Below, in pieces: positions 1 to 6,850 of a stretch of DNA of 19,474 bases. The DNA comes from Limnohabitans sp. GTDB lineage: Bacteria > Pseudomonadota > Gammaproteobacteria > Burkholderiales > Burkholderiaceae_C. The stretch covers positions 1 to 19,474 of the forward strand of contig VEQI01000016.1 in the NCBI GenBank assembly GCA_018883305.1, given 5' to 3'. Made by a program: the position numbers and the translations under genes. How positions within the stretch are numbered: the stretch's first letter is position 1; each line of letters opens with the position of its first letter. Below the pieces are notes generated by a model. The model made no database searches. It was given only the letters and a program-made list of their open reading frames with translations, and was not told where the DNA came from.

Positions 1-2547
1 GTTGAGGGCCACATGGGTGCGGCCTTGGCGCATGCGCAACAAGGTTTCCTTGCCGGCGCTCACGATCGGGTCGCAGCCAAAGATCAGGTCGGCCGTGGCC
101 ATGCCCACACGCGTGGTGCGGATGTCGGCTTGCGTGTTGGCGACGATGACATGGCTCCAGGTGGCGCCGCCTTTTTGGGCCAGGCCCGCCGCGTCTTGGG
201 TGACGATGCCCTTGCCTTCGATGTGCGCGGCCATGCCCAGCAGCTGGCCGATGGTGATCACGCCGGTGCCGCCGACACCGGCCACCACCATGCCCCAGGG
301 GTGGCTCAGATCGGGCTGTGACGGTTCGGGCAATTCGCCCAGCGCGGTGGGGGAGGCCACCTCTTGTTTCGACTTCTTGCGCAGCTGGCCGCCTTCAACG
401 GTGACAAAGCTCGGGCAAAAACCCTTGAGGCAGCTGGTGTCCTTGTTGCAGGTGCTCTGGTTGATGGTGCGCTTGCGGCCGAAGTCGGTTTCCAGCGGCT
501 CCACCGACAGGCAGTTGGACTGCACACCACAGTCACCACAGCCTTCGCACACGGCTTCGTTGATCATCACGCGCACGGCAGGGTCGACCAGGGTGCCGCG
601 CTTGCGGCGCCGGCGCTTTTCGGTGGCGCAGGTCTGGTCGTAAATGATGACCGTGGTGCCCTGGATCTCGCGCATCTCGCGCTGGATGCGGTCGAGTTCA
701 TCGCGGTGGAACACCTGCACGCCCTCGGCCAGGGTCACGCCCCGGTACTTGTCGGGCTGGTCGGTGACGACCACGATGCGCTGCGCACCTTCAGCCTTCA
801 TGCTCATGGCGATCTGCACGACCGAATGGCCTTCGGGCCGTTCACCTACCGGCTGGCCACCGGTCATGGCCACGGCATCGTTGTAGAGGATCTTGTAGGT
901 GATGTTCACCCCGGCCGCCACGCTCTGGCGGATGGCCAGAATGCCGCTGTGGAAGTAGGTGCCATCGCCCAGGTTGGCGAACATGTGCCGGTCGTGGCTG
1001 AAGGCTTGCTGGCCGACCCAGGGCACGCCTTCACCGCCCATCTGGGTGAAGCCGACGGTGCTGCGGTCCATCCAGATGCTCATGAAATGGCAGCCAATAC
1101 CTGCCATGGCACGCGAGCCTTCGGGCACCTTGGTGGAGGTGTTGTGCGGACAACCCGAGCAGAACCAGGGCATGCGCTCGGCCGCAGTGCCCAGGGTGAG
1201 TGTCTGCATGGAGCGCTCCTTGGCATCGAGCACCGCCAGGTGGGCATCGATGCGGGCGGTCGTGTCGGCGTCGATGCCCATTTTCTTCAGGCGCTTGGCG
1301 ATGGCGCGGGCGATGATGGCCGGGCTCAGGTCCGCATTGGCGCGCAGCAGCGTGTTGGCGCTGGGGTTGGGCATGGACCATTCACCGCCACCGTGACCGT
1401 CCACATCGTCGAACTTGCCGATCACATCGGGGCGCACATCGTCGCGCCAGTTGTAGAGCTCTTCCTTGAGCTGGTATTCGATGACCTGGCGCTTTTCCTC
1501 GATCACCAGGATCTCGCGCAGCCCGGTGGCGAATTCGCGCGTCGTCTGCGCTTCGAGCGGCCAGACCACACCCACTTTGTGCAGGCGGATGCCCAGTCGC
1601 TGGCAAGTGGCGTCATCCAGCCCCAGGTCCAGCAGGGCCTGGCGCGTGTCGTTGTAGGCCTTGCCGCTGGCGATCAGGCCAAAGCGGTCGTTTGGGCCGG
1701 ATATGACGTTGTGGTTCAGGCGGTTGGCGCGGATGTAGGCCAGCGCGGCGTACCACTTGAACTGGAACATGCGCGCCTCTTGGGTGAGCGCATCGTCCGG
1801 CCAGCGGATGTGCAGGCCGCCCGGGGGCATGTCGAATTCGGGGATGACCACTTGCACGCGCTCGGGGTCGATCATCGCCGTGGCGCTGGACTCGACGATT
1901 TCCTGAATCGTCTTCATGCCCGACCACAGGCCGGCAAAGCGGCTCAAGGCAAAGGCGTGGACGCCAAAGTCCAGGATTTCCTGCACGCTGGAGGGGAAGA
2001 ACACGGGCGTGCCGCAGGCTTTGAAGATGTGGTCGCTCTGGTGCGCCACGGTGCTGCTCTTGGCCACGTGGTCGTCACCGGCCACGGCCAGCACACCGCC
2101 CCAGGGCGTGGTGCCGGCCATGTTGGCGTGCTTGAACACGTCCGAGCAACGGTCCACGCCCGGACCCTTGCCGTACCAGATGCCAAACACGCCATCGAAG
2201 CGGTTGCTGCCCGGCGGCGCAAAGCCCAACTGCTGGGTACCCCACAAGGCGGTGGCGGCCAACTCCTCGTTGACGCCTGGCTGGAACACGATGTGCTGCG
2301 CCTGCAGGTACTTGCGCGCTTTCCACAAGGCCTGGTCGTAGCCGCCCAGGGGCGAGCCACGGTAGCCGCTGATGAAGCCGGCGGTGTTCTTGCCCACCAG
2401 TGCATCGCGCTGGCGCTGCAACATGGGCAGCTTCACCAGGGCTTGCACGCCACTCATGAAGGCGCGGCCAACGTCGAGCGAGTATTTGTCGTCCAGGGTC
2501 ACTGTTTCCAGGGCCTGACGGATGTGTTCGGGCAAGGGCGCGTTCAT
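1..2547 (-). CDS. Indolepyruvate ferredoxin oxidoreductase, fused alpha/beta subunits (3' end cut by window)
   Basis: Cytoplasmic thiamine-diphosphate and iron-sulfur enzyme that oxidatively decarboxylates aryl-pyruvates (from aromatic amino acid transamination) to acyl-CoA, passing electrons to ferredoxin. The first 849 codons are in the window and the frame is open at base 1; fused family members are usually about 1150-1200 residues, so roughly the last quarter is missing. The N-terminal region reads GKNTAGFISGYRGSPLGGYD, typical of the pyrimidine-binding domain. CSGCPHNTSTKVPEGS and a GDGTYFHSG motif near residue 526 mark the TPP/Mg site. Cys-rich VCEGCGDCGVQSNC (Cys 667, 670, 673, 679) and a following CNKDTSCLKGFC form the ferredoxin-like cluster region. 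GVGGTGVITIGQLLG near residue 760 opens the beta (gamma-type) domain. Start chosen at ATG 2547, six bases after a clear GGAGG. It stands alone behind its own promoter. Family assignment is firm; exact substrate is inferred. Confidence 0.93.
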   Translation of the reverse strand, partial: MNAPLPEHIRQALETVTLDDKYSLDVGRAFMSGVQALVKLPMLQRQRDALVGKNTAGFISGYRGSPLGGYDQALWKARKYLQAQHIVFQPGVNEELAATALWGTQQLGFAPPGSNRFDGVFGIWYGKGPGVDRCSDVFKHANMAGTTPWGGVLAVAGDDHVAKSSTVAHQSDHIFKACGTPVFFPSSVQEILDFGVHAFALSRFAGLWSGMKTIQEIVESSATAMIDPERVQVVIPEFDMPPGGLHIRWPDDALTQEARMFQFKWYAALAYIRANRLNHNVISGPNDRFGLIASGKAYNDTRQALLDLGLDDATCQRLGIRLHKVGVVWPLEAQTTREFATGLREILVIEEKRQVIEYQLKEELYNWRDDVRPDVIGKFDDVDGHGGGEWSMPNPSANTLLRANADLSPAIIARAIAKRLKKMGIDADTTARIDAHLAVLDAKERSMQTLTLGTAAERMPWFCSGCPHNTSTKVPEGSRAMAGIGCHFMSIWMDRSTVGFTQMGGEGVPWVGQQAFSHDRHMFANLGDGTYFHSGILAIRQSVAAGVNITYKILYNDAVAMTGGQPVGERPEGHSVVQIAMSMKAEGAQRIVVVTDQPDKYRGVTLAEGVQVFHRDELDRIQREMREIQGTTVIIYDQTCATEKRRRRKRGTLVDPAVRVMINEAVCEGCGDCGVQSNCLSVEPLETDFGRKRTINQSTCNKDTSCLKGFCPSFVTVEGGQLRKKSKQEVASPTALGELPEPSQPDLSHPWGMVVAGVGGTGVITIGQLLGMAAHIEGKGIVTQDAAGLAQKGGATWSHVIVANTQADIRTTRVGMATADLIFGCDPIVSAGKETLLRMRQGRTHVALN

Positions 2548-2553
2548 GAGATT

Positions 2554-2558
2554 CCTCC
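2554..2558 (-). promoter_or_regulatory. Strong ribosome binding site of the indolepyruvate oxidoreductase gene
   Basis: GGAGG on the minus strand, six bases before the ATG at 2547. It is one of the two best Shine-Dalgarno sequences in the window and fixes the start codon. Confidence 0.8.
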
Positions 2559-2566
2559 AGAGGCGG

Positions 2567-2597
2567 AGTGTAGGCGTTGTGCGTGGGGCGGTGTCAA
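2567..2597 (-). promoter_or_regulatory. Probable sigma-70 promoter of the indolepyruvate oxidoreductase gene
   Basis: On the minus strand a perfect TTGACA (2597-2592) is followed 19 bases later by TACACT (2572-2567). The spacer is longer than the ideal 17, but a perfect -35 box in such GC-rich DNA is notable. Transcription would begin near 2560, giving a short leader that holds the GGAGG site. Confidence 0.5.
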
Positions 2598-2620
2598 GCC
2601 TTCACGGCACAGCCCGCCAA

Positions 2621-2676
2621 GACGAGGGGATGCCTCAGCACAGGCGGCCCCTGTGGCGCGATGGCAACCCCTCGTC
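2621..2676 (-). terminator. Long stepped hairpin just after mltA, possible terminator
   Basis: Perfect 9-bp outer arms GACGAGGGG (2621-2629) and CCCCTCGTC (2668-2676), then a 1-1 mismatch, a 4-bp TGCC/GGCA stem, an internal loop, and a 6-bp CACAGG/CCTGTG stem closed by a 5-base loop: 19 pairs in 56 bases. It begins four bases after the mltA stop and ends before the promoter of the next gene, the right place for an mltA terminator. Only two T residues follow it in the mltA sense, so it is not a textbook rho-independent terminator; it could instead protect the mRNA 3' end. Confidence 0.45.
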
Positions 2677-2680
2677 GCTG

Positions 2681-3871
2681 TCACGGATTCGGAATGGGGG
2701 CGTGTCTGGGCCACAGGACCCACAGCCGTAGCGGTTGACGCAATCGTCCTGCCAGTTGGCCCGCGGCGTCGCCGGTGCCGGCAAAGTAATCGGCCCGCAC
2801 GGCCCCCACGATGGCGCTGCCGGTGTCTTGTGCCACCACCAGTTTTTGCAGCCGCTGGGTGGGACCTTCGGAGTGCAGCCACACGGCGGTGGCATACGGA
2901 ATGCTTGCGGGGTCGACGGCGATCGAGCGGCCGGAAGTCAGCGGCACGCCTTGGGCACCCCGTGGGCCTTGGGTCGGATCGGGCAGACTTTCTTCCCGGA
3001 AAAAGATGTAACGAGGATTCACGGCCAGCAACTCTCGGGTGCGCTGCGGATTGGCGGCCAGCCAGGTTTTGATGCCGGGCCAGGTGGCGTCGCGGGTGAG
3101 GTTCTGGTCCAGCAACCAGCGGCCAATGCTTTGGTAAGGCTGCTCGTTGGAGCCCGCAAAGGCCACGCGCACCAGCGTGACCTGACCGCTGGGCTCTTGC
3201 ACCCGCAGTCGGCCCGAGCCCTGGATGTGCAGCACCATGGCGTCCACCGGATCAGCCAGCCAGGCGATCTCGCGGCCGCGCAAGGCCTCTTGGGCGGCCG
3301 CCAGGGTCTCGATGTCGCCTCGGCTGTACCAGGGCTTGCCACTGCGCCGCACGGCCTCCAGACCGGCTGGCGGGGCATGCAGGGGGACCTCAAAGCCCGG
3401 GCGGCGCACCCGGGAGGCCTCAAACACGGGCTCGTAATAGCTGGTAAGCAGTCCCTGGGCCTGACCCTCCAGGCTCTCGACGCGGTAGGGTTGCAACTGC
3501 GTCATCAGCCACTCGCGCTGCTCCTGTGCATCGGCGATGCTCAAACGCCGCAGGGGCGGACACAGCGGGGCAAAGACCTGACTGGGGCGCTGGCAGTTGC
3601 TTAGCAGCACTTCCCAAGCTTCATGCATGGCGTCGGCGGTCCAACCTGGCAACGCTTGCCAGTCGCTGGCCACCCAACGGCTTTTGGTGCTGGCAGACAA
3701 AGGGGGAGGGGTCGGGGTGCTCAAGGGTGCAGGCGCCGGTGCACTCGAGGCGGCGGGGCGAGTGGTCGGCTCGGTGGGCAGTGGTGCCGGCGAGCGCACA
3801 GGGGCGCTGGAGCACGCCACCAGACTGCCTACAATCGCCCAGCCCAACCATCGCCACAAAAGGTGTTGCAT
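2681..3871 (-). CDS. mltA: Membrane-bound lytic murein transglycosylase A (lipoprotein)
   Basis: Outer-membrane lipoprotein that cleaves peptidoglycan glycan strands to 1,6-anhydro-muramic acid ends during wall turnover. The 396-residue product starts with a short hydrophobic signal ending in a lipobox LVAC (Cys20 lipidation site), followed by a Pro/Ala/Ser/Thr-rich linker to about residue 60. The MltA domain shows LLTSYYEPVFEAS (141-153) and AMVLHIQGSGRLRV (211-224). The C-terminal 3D domain shows AQDTGSAIVGAVRADYF (347-363); conserved Asp349 and Asp361 sit where the E. coli catalytic-site aspartates lie (alignment from memory). The frame stays open upstream to 4090, but ATG 3871 is the only start that places the signal peptide at the N-terminus. 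The start shares a CATG with the divergent small gene, so its promoter must lie inside that gene; only a poor AGGG two bases away serves as ribosome site. Confidence 0.93.
   Translation of the reverse strand: MQHLLWRWLGWAIVGSLVACSSAPVRSPAPLPTEPTTRPAASSAPAPAPLSTPTPPPLSASTKSRWVASDWQALPGWTADAMHEAWEVLLSNCQRPSQVFAPLCPPLRRLSIADAQEQREWLMTQLQPYRVESLEGQAQGLLTSYYEPVFEASRVRRPGFEVPLHAPPAGLEAVRRSGKPWYSRGDIETLAAAQEALRGREIAWLADPVDAMVLHIQGSGRLRVQEPSGQVTLVRVAFAGSNEQPYQSIGRWLLDQNLTRDATWPGIKTWLAANPQRTRELLAVNPRYIFFREESLPDPTQGPRGAQGVPLTSGRSIAVDPASIPYATAVWLHSEGPTQRLQKLVVAQDTGSAIVGAVRADYFAGTGDAAGQLAGRLRQPLRLWVLWPRHAPIPNP
3807..3835 (+). promoter_or_regulatory. Possible promoter of the small membrane protein gene, inside mltA
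   Basis: A TACAAT -10-like box (3830-3835), followed by C, has a weak CTGGAG -35-like hexamer 17 bases upstream. It lies within the mltA signal/linker codons on the other strand, as the back-to-back arrangement requires. The predicted leader of about 28 bases contains the AAAAGG ribosome site. Confidence 0.35.
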
Positions 3872-4073
3872 GACCCTGATTCTGCTTGAAGCCCTGGGTG
3901 CCGGCCTGCTGCTGGTGCTGATCGTGTGGTGGACCATGTTCAGCGGACGCGAGCGCGGCGAACCGATGGACCACTCCAACGCGCAGGAGACGTCCAAGGT
4001 GCCCGATTCGCCCAGTACCCAGACGGGCTCGTCCACCCATGCGGCAAACACGGCGGATGACCCGACAGTCTGA
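3870..4073 (+). CDS. Small single-pass membrane protein of unknown function
   Basis: A 67-residue reading frame starting at ATG 3870 after a well-spaced AAAAGG (3858-3863, six-base gap). Residues 2-25 form one hydrophobic segment (MTLILLEALGAG... ending near WWTMFSG), followed by a charged RERGE turn and a polar Ser/Thr/Asp-rich tail of about 35 residues, so a short N-terminal anchor with a hydrophilic tail is predicted. I do not recognise a named family, though I have the impression that similar short proteins occur beside mltA in related bacteria. The longer in-frame extension back to 3597 reads antisense through mltA and is rejected. The ATG overlaps the mltA ATG in a CATG palindrome. It ends 21 bp before the convergent response regulator gene. 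Confidence 0.7.
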   Translation: MTLILLEALGAGLLLVLIVWWTMFSGRERGEPMDHSNAQETSKVPDSPSTQTGSSTHAANTADDPTV

Positions 4074-4094
4074 AGCGTGGCGCTGACCATGTTT

Positions 4095-4727
4095 TCAACG
4101 TTGGTCGCCGCGCAACAGGTTGGCCAACTCCACCGCCGACTTCACTTGCATTTTGTCGAACACGCGCGCACGATGGACTTCCACCGTGCGCACGCTGATG
4201 TCGAGCTGATCGGCAATCAGCTTGTTGGGCAGGCCGTCGATCACGCGGCGCATCACCTCGCGTTCGCGCTCGGTGAGCTCTTCCAGTCGCAACTGGAGCG
4301 TGTGTTTCGTTTGCAGCGTCTGCAAGGTGGCTGCCGAGCGCTGCAGTGCGCGCTCGATTCGGTCAACCAGTGCGTTGTCAGAAAACGGTTTCTCGCAAAA
4401 ATCATGGGCGCCACGTTGCACCGCATCCACCGCGGTGGGCACATCGGCATGGCCTGTCAAAAAAATCACAGGCAACAAGGGCAGCAATTGACGACCGATC
4501 AGCACTTCAAAAAGAGCCAGGCCGCTCATGCCAGGCATGCGAACGTCCAGCAGCAAGCAGCTGGGGTCGGAGGGTTGCCAAGGCTCGGGATGGTCCGCCA
4601 AGAAGGCTTCAGCGCTGTCGTAGCTCTGGCTGGGCAGGCGGCGTGAACGCAACAGCCAGGCCAGCGCGTCGCGCACGCCAGCGTCATCATCGATGATCGT
4701 GACCAGGGCAGATTGAGAGGGTTGCAT
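4095..4727 (-). CDS. FixJ-type two-component response regulator (receiver plus LuxR-type HTH)
   Basis: Cytoplasmic transcription factor of 210 residues activated by phosphorylation from the adjacent kinase. The receiver domain spans about residues 8-125: acidic pocket IIDDD (Asp13-15), phospho-acceptor Asp61 in LLLDVRMPGMSG, Thr91 in LTGH and Lys113 in CEKPF. A LuxR/FixJ helix-turn-helix follows at about 147-207 (LTEREREVMRRVIDG, then NKLIADQLDISVRTVEVHRA). All phosphorylation residues are present, so it should be functional. It starts 11 bp after the kinase stop, without a strong ribosome site, which fits translation coupled to the kinase in one transcript. Targets cannot be told from sequence; the FixJ/TtrR-like class often controls respiratory or carboxylate-uptake genes. 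Confidence 0.93.
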   Translation of the reverse strand: MQPSQSALVTIIDDDAGVRDALAWLLRSRRLPSQSYDSAEAFLADHPEPWQPSDPSCLLLDVRMPGMSGLALFEVLIGRQLLPLLPVIFLTGHADVPTAVDAVQRGAHDFCEKPFSDNALVDRIERALQRSAATLQTLQTKHTLQLRLEELTEREREVMRRVIDGLPNKLIADQLDISVRTVEVHRARVFDKMQVKSAVELANLLRGDQR

Positions 4728-4738
4728 GGTCTGGATTG

Positions 4739-6850
4739 TCAGGCCAACGTGGCAGCGGTCTTGTCCGAGGACGGCAGGTCGGGGGAGGGTAACGTGGCCT
4801 GGGTGTCATGCCGCTGTGCGTCAGTGGCCACGGCAAGGGTGAAGCTGAAAACGGTGCCCTGCGGCGTGTTGGCCCGGTGACCCAGATAGCCACCGTGCTG
4901 CTCCACCACGGTACGGCACAGGCTCAGCCCCAAACCCATGCCTTCGGCTTTGGTGGTGAAGAAGGGGGTGAACAACTGCTGCGAGGCTTCAGCGGAGATG
5001 CCTGGGCCGACGTCCGCCACTTCAAACAACAACCATTGCTGATGGGCGTTGGAGGCGGCCGGCAGCACACGCAATGACAGTAACCGCGTTTGCTGGGCCA
5101 GGGGAATGTCGGCCATGGCTTGCATGGCGTTGCGCGCCAGATTGAGCAGCACCTGTTCCACCATGGTTCGATCACACAGCACCGGTGGCAATCCGGCCGC
5201 GCAGTCAATGCGCACTTGAACGGCCAGTTTGCGAGCCTGCAGATGCACCAGGGGCATCACGCTGTCAAGCAGCTCGCGCGGTTTGACCGGCTCGTGGGCC
5301 TGCTCCCTGCGCCGCACAAAGTTGTGCACGCTCTTGATCACCTGACCCGCCCGCTGCGCCTGCTGGGCAATGCGCTGCATGGCTTCCTGCAAGCTGGGCG
5401 TCAAATGCGCCGGATCGTGATGGCCCTGCGTGGATGCCAGCAAGTTGAGACTGCCCGTGGCGTAGCTGGCAATCGCTGCCAGCGGCTGGTTGAGCTCGTG
5501 GCTGAGCAGCGAGGCCATCTCTCCCACCATGGCCAGACGCGCCGTGGCCTGCAAACGATCGAGGGAGGCGCGCGAAAGCTCCTCGACCCGTCGCTGTGCA
5601 GAGATGTCCAGCACCGCACTCATCCATCCTGTCTGCTTGCCTTGCGCGTTGATCAGCGGTGCCTCGAAAATCAACACCTGGAAGCGCTCACCACTCTTGC
5701 GGATGAAGACGGACTCCACGCCTTCGCGCGGCGGCGCATTGCCCGCCAGTCGCAGGGCCTGGCGCTGCCCATATTCGGCGAACATCTCCGGGGGCCAGTA
5801 CGGCGCGGGGATGCCGTGCCCCAGCAACTCGTGAGGCTCAAAGCCCACCATCTCGCAGAAGGCCGGATTCACATAGGTGATGCGGCCATTGAGGTCACGC
5901 GCGCGCAAGCCCGTCACCAGGGAGTCTTCCATGGCCTTGCGAAATGCCAGCGCATCCGCCAGATCGGACTCCACCCGTTGGCGTCGTCGCATGTCGCGGC
6001 CCAGCATCATCAGTACGGTGACCAGGGCAATGGCCATGCCGGTGACCAGAGCCGGCAGCACATTGGGAATCAAGTCGGGTGCGGCGTGCCAGCTGTCCAC
6101 CCGCACCACCAGGGTGTGGCCCGGCAGGTCCAACAACTGCTGGGTGCTGAAGATGCGACTGCCCTGGCGCAGGCTGCCTTGCATGGCCAGGCGGGTGCCG
6201 TCCGCTTCCGTGAATGACACTTGCTGACGTCGCACCAGCGTGGAGGGCAGCATGCGAAACAGGGTGTCGCTCAAGGAGTAGCTGATGACCAGGTAGCCGG
6301 TGAGGCGTGAATTCACCAGTTGCGGCAGGCACAGTTCCATGACCTCCAGCCCCAGGCCATCTTGCACCGACACGTAGTTGCTGCGTGAGTAGCCCGGTCC
6401 AACCTGCCGCCGCGCCACCGAGCAGGCGGCCAGCACCTCGGGCTGGGAGATGTCGCGGCCGTAACGCGAAAACACCGGGGCGCGAAACGTGGAGTCGGCG
6501 GCTTGCAACACCTTCAGGTCGGTGTCGCGGCGCTCGATGCGGACCCATTCTCGGTGGCCTCTCAAGAGCTCGGCGGCCTCGCGCGACCAGGCGGCCGGCG
6601 ACGGATCCTGCGTGGGCAAAGAGACCAGTGTTTGCAAAGCCTGCACGTTGCGTTGCAGGCCAGCCCGTATGTCATTGACCGCGTCCACGCCATCACGGTC
6701 CAGTTGCTCTTGCACCTGACTGATCTCGTAACGGCTGGCCAGCCACACCAGGGTGCCCAGCATGCTCAGCACCAGCAGCACCAACAAGCCCCACAGGCCC
6801 CAGCGCCGCGTCAGAGCACGCGAGAGTCCACGCGGAAGGCGCATACTCAC
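4739..6850 (-). CDS. Membrane sensor histidine kinase with periplasmic sensor, PAS, HisKA and HATPase domains
   Basis: Inner-membrane kinase of 703 residues, partner of the FixJ-type regulator downstream. A first membrane helix (about 18-38) is followed by a periplasmic sensing region of about 220 residues and a second helix (about 264-284). A PAS domain spans about 300-420 (DLNGRITYVNPAFCEMVGF). HisKA follows with phospho-acceptor His451 in SHELNQPLAAIASYATG. The HATPase has the N box around Asn574 (NLARNAMQAM), G1 DVGPGI (613-618), FTPFFTT and G2 GMGLGLSLC. HELNQP is typical of FixL/DctB-like kinases. I chose GTG 6850, which overlaps the yhdP stop as GTGA and has AAGG seven bases upstream (6861-6858); ATG 6844 is a less well spaced alternative. 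The sensed signal is unknown; I do not recognise the periplasmic region as a named domain. Confidence 0.92.
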   Translation of the reverse strand: MSMRLPRGLSRALTRRWGLWGLLVLLVLSMLGTLVWLASRYEISQVQEQLDRDGVDAVNDIRAGLQRNVQALQTLVSLPTQDPSPAAWSREAAELLRGHREWVRIERRDTDLKVLQAADSTFRAPVFSRYGRDISQPEVLAACSVARRQVGPGYSRSNYVSVQDGLGLEVMELCLPQLVNSRLTGYLVISYSLSDTLFRMLPSTLVRRQQVSFTEADGTRLAMQGSLRQGSRIFSTQQLLDLPGHTLVVRVDSWHAAPDLIPNVLPALVTGMAIALVTVLMMLGRDMRRRQRVESDLADALAFRKAMEDSLVTGLRARDLNGRITYVNPAFCEMVGFEPHELLGHGIPAPYWPPEMFAEYGQRQALRLAGNAPPREGVESVFIRKSGERFQVLIFEAPLINAQGKQTGWMSAVLDISAQRRVEELSRASLDRLQATARLAMVGEMASLLSHELNQPLAAIASYATGSLNLLASTQGHHDPAHLTPSLQEAMQRIAQQAQRAGQVIKSVHNFVRRREQAHEPVKPRELLDSVMPLVHLQARKLAVQVRIDCAAGLPPVLCDRTMVEQVLLNLARNAMQAMADIPLAQQTRLLSLRVLPAASNAHQQWLLFEVADVGPGISAEASQQLFTPFFTTKAEGMGLGLSLCRTVVEQHGGYLGHRANTPQGTVFSFTLAVATDAQRHDTQATLPSPDLPSSDKTAATLA

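Noticed and set aside
364..3072. 902-residue open frame on the plus strand
   Set aside because: It runs antisense through the indolepyruvate oxidoreductase, the hairpin and mltA, is rich in His/Ala/Gly/Gln and shows no family motif, while the minus-strand frames are clearly conserved proteins. It is a codon-bias shadow.
5090..6217. 375-residue open frame antisense to the sensor kinase
   Set aside because: The kinase frame has every catalytic motif in order; the antisense frame has shadow-like composition.
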